Shown piece by piece: positions 34,905 through 45,739 of a stretch of 64,000 nt of DNA. Below the pieces are notes generated by a model. That model was not told where the DNA came from and ran no database searches. It saw nothing but the letters and a program-made list of their open reading frames with translations. A program made the position numbers and the translations under genes. Source of the stretch: Streptomyces roseicoloratus (GTDB lineage Bacteria; Actinomycetota; Actinomycetes; Streptomycetales; Streptomycetaceae); contig NZ_SDOY01000118.1 of assembly GCF_004117935.1 (NCBI RefSeq), forward strand, positions 1 through 64,000, written 5' to 3'. Numbering within the stretch: the first letter of the stretch is position 1; every line of letters begins with the position of its first letter.

Positions 34905-34959
34905 CATTTCGTGGCAGTGCCGGCAGTGGGCAGAGACGATCGATGGAGCTTCAAGGACC

Positions 34960-37830
<2,871 letters not shown>

Positions 37831-37857
37831 GGACGGCCGGGACTGACGTCGGACGGA

Positions 37858-37877
37858 CCCGTCCCCTAGGGGACGGG
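37858..37877 (+). terminator. leuS terminator
   Basis: Perfect 20-bp palindrome (CCCGTCCCC-TA-GGGGACGGG) 27 nt after the leuS stop. Confidence 0.65.
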
Positions 37878-37970
37878 GTCGGGGCAGGTTGAGGGTTCGA
37901 AGGGAACCGTCCGCCTGCCCCTTCCGTTTACGGTGGAAGAACCACAACCGCGGCCGGAGGGGCGAGCCAC

Positions 37971-38693
37971 ATGGAAGCCTTGATCACGATCTTGGCGCTG
38001 CTCTTCGTCGCCCTCGTGGCGCTCGGGGTCTATGCCACGGTGAAGGTGGCCAAGGCGGCCAAGCGCGGGGTCGACCGCACCATCGATCATGCGCGCCGCA
38101 CGGTCGAGGACACCACGCTGCGGGCCAAGAGCTTCGGCCAGACCGGCGTGGCCGGCGACCTGGCCCAGATGAGGCTCTCGCTGCGCACGTCCATGCGCGC
38201 CACCCAGGAGGCGCTCCACGCGGGCGTGGCCGAGGACGCCTCGCTGAGGGAGTCCCTGGACCTCTTCCACCGGCTGAGCGCGCACGGGCGGGAACTCGAC
38301 GAAGACCTCAAGCGGCTGGAGCGTGAGCCCGACCGGTCCCATGTCGCGGCCAAGCTGCCGGAGCTGCGGCAGCGCACCGAGCAGATCACCCACTCCGCCG
38401 ACGCGCTGCGCTTCGCGGCGCGCGACCGGGCCCGCAGATTCGCCGACGACGACCTGTCCTCGCTGAGCGCCCAGATCGACATGGAGGCGGGCGCGCTGCG
38501 GCACTGGACGCGCGCCGACGGTCTCGACGACGGTCACGGGGGTCACGAGGGCCACGAAGACCACCGCGCGGGCGGCGCCGCCGGGCCCGCCGGCTCCGGA
38601 CAGTCCGCCCGACCGCAGGCGATCAACGCACCGGACCCGCGTGCGACGGCGTATCCGTGGGAGAAGACGACCCGGCCGGAGACGACCACCTGA
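37971..38693 (+). CDS. Membrane-anchored coiled-coil protein
   Basis: 240 aa. N-terminal span (LITILALLFVALVALGVYAT), basic juxtamembrane patch (VKVAKAAKRGVDRTIDHARR), then a long charged helical region (about 50-180) with heptad-like Leu/Ala spacing, and a His/Gly-rich then Pro-rich tail. No enzyme motif. Follows leuS but is separated from it by a terminator. Function unknown. Confidence 0.75.
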   Translation: MEALITILALLFVALVALGVYATVKVAKAAKRGVDRTIDHARRTVEDTTLRAKSFGQTGVAGDLAQMRLSLRTSMRATQEALHAGVAEDASLRESLDLFHRLSAHGRELDEDLKRLEREPDRSHVAAKLPELRQRTEQITHSADALRFAARDRARRFADDDLSSLSAQIDMEAGALRHWTRADGLDDGHGGHEGHEDHRAGGAAGPAGSGQSARPQAINAPDPRATAYPWEKTTRPETTT

Positions 38694-38724
38694 GGGCCGG
38701 CCGGTGGCCCGGGCTGCGCCGCGG

Positions 38725-38785
38725 ATTTGCTGGGTTGCGGGTTGAGGGTCGCGGGTTACGGGTTGCGGGGTGCGGGTTGCAGGCG
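38725..38785 (+). repeat. Short tandem repeat of CGGGTTG-type units
   Basis: About seven degenerate 7-9-bp units (GGGTTGC, GGGTTGA, GGGTTAC and so on) in the gap before degV. The rest of the gap (to 38937) shows no gene. Confidence 0.7.
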
Positions 38786-38937
38786 CGGCGGGGCCACGCC
38801 GGGGCATGTGCTGCGGCGGGGCGCCGGGCCGGGATCTGCGACGTGCCGGTGCGCCCTGGGGCGGGTTCCGGTTGAGGCGTCCGGGGCTGCCTGGGGAGTG
38901 GCGGGGGCCCGGGCTGCCGTGCGGCGGCCTCGGCGGG

Positions 38938-38950
38938 TAACCTCCCGCTC
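38938..38950 (+). promoter_or_regulatory. degV -10 element, leaderless arrangement
   Basis: TAACCT (38938-38943), 7 bp before the ATG. Confidence 0.4.
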
Positions 38951-39796
38951 ATGTCCCGGCATGTCGCGATCGTCACCGATTCCACGGCCTACCTGCCACC
39001 CCAGACGATGGAGCGGCACGCCATCACGGCCGTTCCGCTCACCGTCGTCATCGGCGACCGCGCGTGGGAGGAAGGGACGGAGATCTCGGCCCGCTCGCTC
39101 GCGGAAGCCCTGCAGAAGCGGCGCCTGGTGACCACCAGCCGACCCTCGCCCGAGGTCTTCGCGGCGACCTACCGCGCCGCCGCGGAGGCGGGCGCCGCCG
39201 GCATCGTCTCGCTGCATCTGTCCGGCGAGATCTCCGGTACCTACGACGCCGCCGTACTCGCCGCCAAGGACGCCCCGGTGCCCGTACGGGTCGTCGACAC
39301 GCGGATGGTGGGCATGGCCCTCGGCTTCTGCGCGCAGGTGGCGGCCGAGGTGGTGGACGCGGGCGGCTCTCTCGACGAGGCCGTCGCGGCCGCCGAGAAG
39401 CGCGCCGCGGGCACGTCCGCCTTCTTCTATGTCGACACGCTCGACTACCTGCGCCGTGGGGGCCGCATCGGCGCCGCTCAGGCGCTTCTCGGATCCGCGC
39501 TGGCCGTGAAGCCGCTGCTCGAACTCGAGGGCGGCCGGATCGAGCTGCGCGAGAAGGTACGGACGGCGTCCAAGGCGATCGCACGGCTGGAGGAGATCGC
39601 GGTGGAGAGGGCCGGTAACGGCGCCGTCGACGTCGCCGTGCACCACCTGTCCGCACCCGACCGAGCCGCCGCTCTCGCCGAGCGGCTGCGCGAACGCCTG
39701 CCGACCGTCGAGGACCTCCAGGTCACCGAGGTGGGCGCGGTCATCGGTGCCCACACCGGCCCGGGGCTGCTCGCGGTGGTCGTGTCCCCTCGCTGA
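38951..39796 (+). CDS. DegV family fatty-acid-binding protein
   Basis: 281 aa. Binds a single fatty acid; in Firmicutes related proteins (FakB) present the acid to a kinase. Shows VAIVTDSTAYLP at the N-terminus, VTTSRPSPEVF, the LSGEISGTYDAA signature around the carboxylate site and DTLDYLRRGGRIG. A FakA kinase is not in the window. Leaderless start predicted. Confidence 0.92.
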   Translation: MSRHVAIVTDSTAYLPPQTMERHAITAVPLTVVIGDRAWEEGTEISARSLAEALQKRRLVTTSRPSPEVFAATYRAAAEAGAAGIVSLHLSGEISGTYDAAVLAAKDAPVPVRVVDTRMVGMALGFCAQVAAEVVDAGGSLDEAVAAAEKRAAGTSAFFYVDTLDYLRRGGRIGAAQALLGSALAVKPLLELEGGRIELREKVRTASKAIARLEEIAVERAGNGAVDVAVHHLSAPDRAAALAERLRERLPTVEDLQVTEVGAVIGAHTGPGLLAVVVSPR

Positions 39797-39849
39797 CCCG
39801 GATGCCACGGCCTGTGGCGTCGGCGGGGGCGTGGCAGTCCTCGTCCCGG

Positions 39850-39925
39850 CCGTTCGTCGTCTCGGCCGTCTGTCGTTCGGCTGTCTGTCGTTTCGGCCGT
39901 CTGTCGTTTCGGCTGTCCCTTGTCC
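39850..39925 (+). repeat. Tandem TCGGCCGTCTGTCGT-type repeats
   Basis: Three to four diverged 16-20-bp units in the gap between degV and comEA. The remainder of the gap holds the DnaA-box-like pair at 39953-39979 and the comEA promoter. Confidence 0.65.
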
Positions 39926-39952
39926 CGGTCGTCCCTCTTGAGGGTGACGGGG

Positions 39953-39979
39953 TTTTCCACAACTGGGCGGTTATCCACG
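39953..39979. promoter_or_regulatory. Pair of DnaA-box-like 9-mers upstream of comEA
   Basis: TTTTCCACA (39953-39961) and TTATCCACG (39971-39979), same orientation, 18 bp start to start, each one step from TTATCCACA. They lie about 50-80 bp upstream of the predicted comEA transcript start. Confidence 0.45.
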
Positions 39980-40018
39980 GGAATCAGGTGATCTCGGGGG
40001 ATCGGCGCGAGGTCGGCC

Positions 40019-40030
40019 TACCGTCAAGTC
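40019..40030 (+). promoter_or_regulatory. comEA -10 element, leaderless arrangement
   Basis: TACCGT (40019-40024), 6 bp before the ATG at 40031. Confidence 0.4.
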
Positions 40031-41251
40031 ATGACTCTTCGCACACACATCGCAACACATCGCAGCGGGCCGACAAGCGGGCCGGGCAGGCCGCCCGGTT
40101 CGGACGGACGAGCCCGGTCGCGGCCGGCGGCCGCCCGGACCCGCCGGAGGCGGGCGCCTGGGGCGCCCGCAGGACCGACGGTGGCACGGCGGCGGGGCGA
40201 GGCCCTGTTCCCGTCCACGGCGTCGTCATCTGGGCCTGTGCAGGGACCGGAACAGGAGCCGCCGGGGACGTCGGGACCGGCGCCGGGGCCGGCCCCGGCA
40301 CGGCCACCGGGACTGGCGCCAGGCCCTGCACCGGCCCCTGCGCAGGCCCCGGGATCGGTCGCGGGACCGGCACCGGGGTTGCCGTCGTCGGCACAGACGT
40401 CGCCGTCGCCGTGCTCGCCGCCGCTAGGGCCGCCGGTGGGGGTCGCGGCGGGTGAGCGGAGGCGGGCGGGGCCCGAACCGCCCGTGGGGCGCGTGGAGAT
40501 GACCCGCCTCGCGGTGCGCGACAGGCTGCCCCTGTGGGTCCAGTCGCGGTGCGGGATCGAACGGCGGTCGCTGGCCGCGCTCGCCGTGGTCCTGGCCGTG
40601 GCCGCGGGAGGCGCGGGGGCCTACTACTGGACGGGGCGGCCGGAGCAGGTCAGGGCCCCCGAGGTGGTCGCGGCCGCCCGGCCGCTGCCCGGGACGGCGG
40701 CGTCGTTCCCGGAACCGGAGGGGACGTCACCGACGGCGGCGGGCTCAGGCCCGCGCCCTGCCCCGGCCGCAGGACCGAGCCCGGGCGCGGACGCGGTCGT
40801 CGTGGTCGACGTCGGCGGGAAGGTCCGCCGTCCAGGAGTGTTCACCCTGCCCGCCGGGTCACGGGTCACCGACGCCTTACGCGCGGCAGGCGGTATTCGA
40901 CCGGGTACCGATCTGACGGGCCTGAACCGGGCGCGCGTCCTCCTGGACGGCGAGCAGGTCGTGGTCGGGCTTCCCGCCGCGGCCGCCGGTGCGGCCGGAA
41001 GTGTCGTCGGGGGAGCCGCGGGTGCTCCGGGTGCCGCGCCGGGGGTGCCGAGTGCGGCCAATCCGCTGAGTCTCAACGCGGCGACCGTCGAGCAGCTCGA
41101 CGCGCTGCCCGGTGTCGGTCCCGTCCTTGCCCGGCACATCGTGGAACACCGCGCCGAGCACGGGGGTTTCCGCTCGGTGGCCGAGCTTCGGGACGTCAAC
41201 GGCATCGGCGCACGCCGGTTCGCGGAGCTCGAGCCTCTGGTCCGGCCATGA
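40031..41251 (+). CDS. comEA: ComEA-like DNA-binding protein (SLBB plus helix-hairpin-helix)
   Basis: 406 aa. Long Pro/Ala/Gly- and Arg-rich cytoplasmic arm (1-175), one span (LAALAVVLAVAAGGAGAYYW), a spacer, an SLBB domain (VVVVDVGGKVRRPGVFTLPAG, near 260-320) and two C-terminal HhH motifs (LSLNAATVEQLDALPGVGPV and the FRSVAELRDVNGIGARRF stretch). Double-stranded DNA binding outside the membrane is expected. The low-complexity arm is much longer than in model ComEA proteins, so an internal start cannot be excluded. Overlaps comEC by ATGA. Confidence 0.85.
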   Translation: MTLRTHIATHRSGPTSGPGRPPGSDGRARSRPAAARTRRRRAPGAPAGPTVARRRGEALFPSTASSSGPVQGPEQEPPGTSGPAPGPAPARPPGLAPGPAPAPAQAPGSVAGPAPGLPSSAQTSPSPCSPPLGPPVGVAAGERRRAGPEPPVGRVEMTRLAVRDRLPLWVQSRCGIERRSLAALAVVLAVAAGGAGAYYWTGRPEQVRAPEVVAAARPLPGTAASFPEPEGTSPTAAGSGPRPAPAAGPSPGADAVVVVDVGGKVRRPGVFTLPAGSRVTDALRAAGGIRPGTDLTGLNRARVLLDGEQVVVGLPAAAAGAAGSVVGGAAGAPGAAPGVPSAANPLSLNAATVEQLDALPGVGPVLARHIVEHRAEHGGFRSVAELRDVNGIGARRFAELEPLVRP

Positions 41252-43710
41252 GCGGGGACTTCCGTGCGGCGCCCTGGGACGAGGGTCCGGCCGATCTGCG
41301 GCTCGTGCCGCCGGCCCTCGCCGCCTGGGCGGGGGCGGCGCTCGCGCTGGGCGTGGCCGGCTGGTGGACGGTCGCGGGCGTGCTGCTCTGTCTGGCCGGT
41401 GCGGTGCTGCTTCTGATCCCGGCCGCCCGGCGCGGACTACGGGCGACCGCCGTCGCAGGCGTGCTGCTGTGTGCGGCGGCCGGGGCGGCGTCCGCCGGGC
41501 TGCACGCGGCGGACCTGCACCGGGGACCGCTGCCCGCCCTGGCCCGCGACGGCGACCGGGTGGTGGCGGAGGTGGAGGTCACCTCCGACCCGAGGCTCAC
41601 CTCACCCAGGGTGCGCGGGAGCCGGGCGGCGCCGGTGTCCGTGGTCGTGGAGGGCAAGGCGACACGGGTCGAGGAGCGGGACGGCGCGGCGCACCGGACC
41701 AGGGCTCCGGTCCTGCTCGTCGTGCCGGTGGGGGAGGAGCGCGAGGCCTGGCTGCGGCTGCTGCCGTCGACCCGGCTGTGGGTGTCGGGCCGGCTCGCCG
41801 TCCCGGCGCGGGCAGGAGACCCGTTCGCCGCGGTGCTGCGGGCCGACAGCGCGGGGGAGCCCCGGATCATCGGGCCGCCGAGCACGCTCCAGCGCACGGC
41901 GGGCGGGCTGCGCGCCGGACTCCGGCAGGCCACGGCGGACCTCGCGCCGGACGCCCGGGCGTTGCTGCCGGGACTGGTGGTCGGCGACACCTCCAGGATC
42001 GAGGCCGACCTGAAGGCGGCGTTCGAGGCCACCGATCTGACTCACCTCCTGGCCGTCTCGGGCTCGAACCTCACGATCGTCCTGTTGCTGCTCATCGGAA
42101 GACCGGGCACCGCGCAGCTGGCCGAGCGCGGCGGGCTCGCTCCTCGCCTCGGCATTCCGCTGCGGGCGACGGCGTTCGCCGGAGGAGGGCTGACGCTGGC
42201 GTTCGTGGTGGTGTGCCGGCCCGATCCGAGCGTGCTGCGTGCGGCGGCCTGCGGGCTCGTCACCCTGCTCGCCGTCGCGACGGGCCGGCGGCGGTCGCTC
42301 ATTCCCGCGCTCGCCGCCGTGGTGCTGGTCCTGGTGCTTTACGACCCCTGGCTGGCACGGAGTTACGGCTTCCTGCTGTCGGTCCTGGCCACCGGGGCGC
42401 TGCTCACGGTCGCCCCGCGCTGGAGCGAGGCGCTGCAGCGGCGGAGGGTGCCGGGGAGGATCGCGGAGGCGCTGGCCGCGACGCTTGCGGCGCAGGCGGT
42501 GTGCGCGCCCGTGGTGGCGGTCTTCGCGGCGCGGGTGAGCCTGGTCGCGGTCCCGGCCAATCTGCTCGCGGAGCCGGCGGTGGCCCCGGCCACGGTGCTC
42601 GGGTTCCTCACGCTGGCACTGGCGGCCGTATGGCCCGGAGCGGCACAGGCGGTGGCCTGGCTCGCCGGGCTGCCCGCCGGGTGGATCGCGGGCGTGGCCC
42701 GCACCGGGGCGGAGCTGCCCGGCGCGGAGACGTCCTGGCCGGACGGCTGGTGGGGCGGGCTGCTGCTCGCGCTGCTGACCGGGCTCGCGGTCCTGGCCGT
42801 CCGTGGGTTGCCGTGGCGGCGGTGGATCGGGGTGGCCTGCGCGGCCGTGCTGCTTCTGGCGGTGGTGCGGCCGCCGCCGCTGGTCCGGTTGGTCTCCGGA
42901 TGGCCGCCGCCGGGGTGGGTGTTCGCGATGTGCCAGGTCGGCCAGGGAGACGCGACGGTGCTCGCGGCGGGCGGTGACGCGGCCGTCGTGGTGGACGCCG
43001 GGCCCGATCCGGTGGCGGTGGACCGGTGTCTGCGGGACCTCGGGGTGCGGCGGATCCCGCTCCTGGTGCTCACCCACTTCCACGCGGACCACGTCGTCGG
43101 GCTGCCGGGTGTCCTGCGGGGGCGGTCGGTCGGCGCGATCCAGACGACGGGGCTCGAAGAGCCGCGGGGGCAGGCCGCGTTCGTGCGGCGGACGGCACGG
43201 GCGGCCGGCGTTCCGGTGGTGCGGGCCGTGGCGGGCGAGCGTCGCAGGGTGGGCCCGCTGGAGTGGTCGGTGCTGTGGCCGCGGTCGGGGGAGGGGGGTC
43301 GGTCGGGCGGGCCCGGGTCGGCGGGTGAGTCCGGGGCCAATGACGCGAGCGTGACGTTGTTCGTGCGGGCGGCCGGCGGGGTGAGCCTGCTGCTGCTCGG
43401 GGATCTCGAACCTCCGGCCCAGCAGGGGCTGTTGCGGGCGTATCCGGCGCTGCTGCCCGTGGACGTGCTCAAGGTCGCCCATCACGGTTCGGCCCATCAG
43501 GACCCGGGGCTGATACGGGCGGTGCGGCCCAGGTTCGCGCTGGTGTCGGCGGGCCGGGACAACCCGTACGGCCATCCCTCGCCGATGACGGTGCGGTCGC
43601 TGCGGCTGGGCGGGGCCCGGGTGCTGAGCACCGACCGGGACGGGGCGATCGCGGTCAGCGGTGCCGGATCGGGGCTCGTGGCCCACACCTTCGCCGTCGA
43701 CGCCGGTTGA
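41248..43710 (+). CDS. comEC: ComEC/Rec2 family DNA-uptake channel protein
   Basis: 820 aa. N-terminal spans, an OB-like outer domain, the Competence domain of multiple spans (LLAVSGSNLTIVLLLL, about 265-530), and a C-terminal metallo-beta-lactamase domain with LTHFHADHVVGLPG and VLKVAHHGSAHQD, the presumed nuclease that degrades one strand. Its start codon overlaps the comEA stop (ATGA), so the two are coupled. Streptomyces is not known for natural transformation, so the real substrate is open. Confidence 0.93.
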   Translation: MSGDFRAAPWDEGPADLRLVPPALAAWAGAALALGVAGWWTVAGVLLCLAGAVLLLIPAARRGLRATAVAGVLLCAAAGAASAGLHAADLHRGPLPALARDGDRVVAEVEVTSDPRLTSPRVRGSRAAPVSVVVEGKATRVEERDGAAHRTRAPVLLVVPVGEEREAWLRLLPSTRLWVSGRLAVPARAGDPFAAVLRADSAGEPRIIGPPSTLQRTAGGLRAGLRQATADLAPDARALLPGLVVGDTSRIEADLKAAFEATDLTHLLAVSGSNLTIVLLLLIGRPGTAQLAERGGLAPRLGIPLRATAFAGGGLTLAFVVVCRPDPSVLRAAACGLVTLLAVATGRRRSLIPALAAVVLVLVLYDPWLARSYGFLLSVLATGALLTVAPRWSEALQRRRVPGRIAEALAATLAAQAVCAPVVAVFAARVSLVAVPANLLAEPAVAPATVLGFLTLALAAVWPGAAQAVAWLAGLPAGWIAGVARTGAELPGAETSWPDGWWGGLLLALLTGLAVLAVRGLPWRRWIGVACAAVLLLAVVRPPPLVRLVSGWPPPGWVFAMCQVGQGDATVLAAGGDAAVVVDAGPDPVAVDRCLRDLGVRRIPLLVLTHFHADHVVGLPGVLRGRSVGAIQTTGLEEPRGQAAFVRRTARAAGVPVVRAVAGERRRVGPLEWSVLWPRSGEGGRSGGPGSAGESGANDASVTLFVRAAGGVSLLLLGDLEPPAQQGLLRAYPALLPVDVLKVAHHGSAHQDPGLIRAVRPRFALVSAGRDNPYGHPSPMTVRSLRLGGARVLSTDRDGAIAVSGAGSGLVAHTFAVDAG

Positions 43711-43714
43711 GGGA

Positions 43715-43760
43715 ACTTCTAAAGAAGTCGTTGTAAAGGAGCCTTTCTAAAGATATGTTT
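43715..43760 (+). promoter_or_regulatory. Promoter and operator of the ArsR/MFS pair
   Basis: Palindrome ACTTCT-AA-AGAAGT (43715-43728) and a second copy of its core, TTCTAAAGA, at 43745-43753. Between and around them is a consensus promoter: TTGTAA (43731-43736), 17 bp, TATGTT (43754-43759). The sites flank and overlap the promoter, as expected for autorepression. This is the most AT-rich patch nearby. Confidence 0.65.
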
Positions 43761-43766
43761 TCATCC

Positions 43767-44363
43767 ATGATGGAGCAGCCTCGGAGCATCCGGCTCACCG
43801 ACCCGCGCGCCCTTCGCGCCTACGCCCATCCGACGCGGATGACCCTCGTGGGTCTGCTGCGGAGCGAAGGGCCGTTCACCGCCACGCGCGCGGCCGAGCT
43901 GACCGGCGAGTCCGTCGCCAGTTGCTCGTACCACCTGCGGATACTCGCGAAGTACGGGCTGGTGGAGCAGGCTCCCGGCGGCAAGGGGCGGGAGAAGCCC
44001 TGGCAGGCGACGGCGCGGTACACCGAATGGCCCGGCCACAGCGAGGACCCGGCCGTCGCCGAGGCGGCGGACGCGCTGAGCGGGGCCGCGATGGAGCTCA
44101 ACTTCCAGCGCGTCCTCCGGGCCGTGGAGAAGCGACGCACGCTGCCCAGGGAGTGGCAGGAGGCCGAAGTGTTCGGCGACTCGCTGCTCCACCTCACGCC
44201 CGAGGAGCTGGCGGACCTCGGGCGGCGGATGGAGGAGCTGCTGCGGCCCTACGAGGACCGCGCCACCGACGCGGCCCTGCGGCCCGAGGGCGCGCGTCCG
44301 GTCAGCATCCTGAGGATCGCCTACCTGGAGCGGGAGAACCCCGGTCGCGGAGAGGAGGAGTGA
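43767..44363 (+). CDS. ArsR-family winged-helix regulator
   Basis: 198 aa. N-terminal winged helix: LRAYAHPTRMTLVGLLRSEG, TATRAAELTGESVASCSYHL (recognition helix), ILAKYGLVEQAPGG and a wing GREKPWQAT. The C-terminal half (about 90-198) is helical with no metal-binding cysteines, so it probably senses a small molecule. The ATG at 43767 is preferred over 43755 because TATGTT lies 7 bp upstream, a leaderless start. Four bases separate it from the MFS gene. Confidence 0.85.
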   Translation: MMEQPRSIRLTDPRALRAYAHPTRMTLVGLLRSEGPFTATRAAELTGESVASCSYHLRILAKYGLVEQAPGGKGREKPWQATARYTEWPGHSEDPAVAEAADALSGAAMELNFQRVLRAVEKRRTLPREWQEAEVFGDSLLHLTPEELADLGRRMEELLRPYEDRATDAALRPEGARPVSILRIAYLERENPGRGEEE

Positions 44364-44366
44364 CCC

Positions 44367-45626
44367 ATGGCGATCGCCGCACGCATACCCGCGCTGCTGC
44401 GTGAGCGGTCGTTCCGGCGGTACTGGAGCGGGCAGACCGTCTCCCTCGTCGGCGACCAGATCTCGCTCATGGCGCTGCCGCTGGCAGCTGTGCTCGTCCT
44501 GGGCGCCGACGCGGCCGAGATGGGCTGGCTCAAGACGGCCGAGCTGCTGCCCGCGCTGCTGCTCAACCTGCCGCTGGGGGCCTGGGCCGACCGCCACGCC
44601 CACCGCCGGCGCGCGATGATCGTGGCCGACCTCGGAAGGGCGGCACTGCTGCTGACCCTGCCCGCCGCCCACTTCCTCGACGTGCTGACGCTCGGCCAGC
44701 TGTACGCCGTGGCGTTCGCGGTGGGCGCGTTGAGCGTGCTGTTCGAGGCGTGCAACACCACGCTGTTCGTGGCGCTGGTGCCCACCGATCACTACGTGCA
44801 GGCGAACTCGCTGGTCAACGGCAGCCGTTCGATGGCCTGGCTGGCGGGGCCGGGGATCGGCGGCGTCCTGGTGCAGGTGCTGACCGCGCCGTTCGCGCTG
44901 CTGGCCGACGCGCTCACGTACCTGGTCTCGGCCGGTTACCTGGCCAGGATCCGCCCGGTCGAGCCGGCTCCCGCGCTGGTCGAGAAGGGGCACTTCACCG
45001 AAGGGCTTCGCTGGGTGCTGCGGGACCCCTCGATGCGTGCGCTGTTCGCGGCATCGGGCACGGTGCAGTTCTTCAACTACATGTTCCACACGCTGTTCGT
45101 CCTCTACGCGACGACCGAACTCGGCCTGAGCGCGGGCGTGCTGGGCGCGCTACTGGCGGCGGGGGCCGTCGGCGGACTGATCGGGGCGGCGTTCAGCGGG
45201 GCAACCGTCAGGCGGATCGGCATCGGTCCTTCGGTCGTCGCCGGCTTCGTGGGCTTCACCGTGCCGCTGCTCCTCATACCGGCGGCGAGCGGTCCGACGC
45301 CGTGGGTCGTCGGGCTGCTCTTCGTCGCCGAGTTCCTGTCCTGCGCGGGCGTCATGATGGTCGATGTCGCCGCGGGATCGCTCCAGATGGCCGTGATACC
45401 CGACGCCGTCCGGGCGCGGGTGATGGGTGCCTTCCGCACGCTCAACCACGGCTTCCGTCCGGTTGGCGCGCTCGCCGGCGGCGTGCTCGGCACGGCACTC
45501 GGGCTGCGGCCCACGTTGTGGATCGCGACCGTGGGCGGGCTGTTCGCCGTGCTGTGGCTGCTGCCCTCGCCGGTCCCGCGGCTCCGGGAGCTGCCGGAAC
45601 AGACGCCGGTCGCCTCGCCCGTGTAG
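44367..45626 (+). CDS. MFS exporter (MFS_3, EntS-like)
   Basis: 419 aa, about 12 spans. RERSFRRYWSGQTVSLVGDQ at the N-terminus and LPLGAWADRHAHRRRAM (motif A) are typical of the MFS_3 exporters related to enterobactin and macrolide efflux proteins. Co-transcribed with the ArsR-type regulator three bases upstream, so export is likely induced by its substrate. Substrate unknown. Confidence 0.87.
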   Translation: MAIAARIPALLRERSFRRYWSGQTVSLVGDQISLMALPLAAVLVLGADAAEMGWLKTAELLPALLLNLPLGAWADRHAHRRRAMIVADLGRAALLLTLPAAHFLDVLTLGQLYAVAFAVGALSVLFEACNTTLFVALVPTDHYVQANSLVNGSRSMAWLAGPGIGGVLVQVLTAPFALLADALTYLVSAGYLARIRPVEPAPALVEKGHFTEGLRWVLRDPSMRALFAASGTVQFFNYMFHTLFVLYATTELGLSAGVLGALLAAGAVGGLIGAAFSGATVRRIGIGPSVVAGFVGFTVPLLLIPAASGPTPWVVGLLFVAEFLSCAGVMMVDVAAGSLQMAVIPDAVRARVMGAFRTLNHGFRPVGALAGGVLGTALGLRPTLWIATVGGLFAVLWLLPSPVPRLRELPEQTPVASPV

Positions 45627-45739
45627 GCGAGGTCGAGCGGGAGCCGCGGGAATCCTCAATTCGGACCTCCGGTAACACTTCCGCCGTTTGCCTCGAACAA
45701 CGCAACAGTGATCGAATGTGGATTCGTTGAAGCGGAGAC

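Noticed and set aside
40534-41247. N-terminal extension of comEC by 238 codons
   Set aside because: This stretch is comEA in another frame; the ATGA overlap at 41248 gives the real start.
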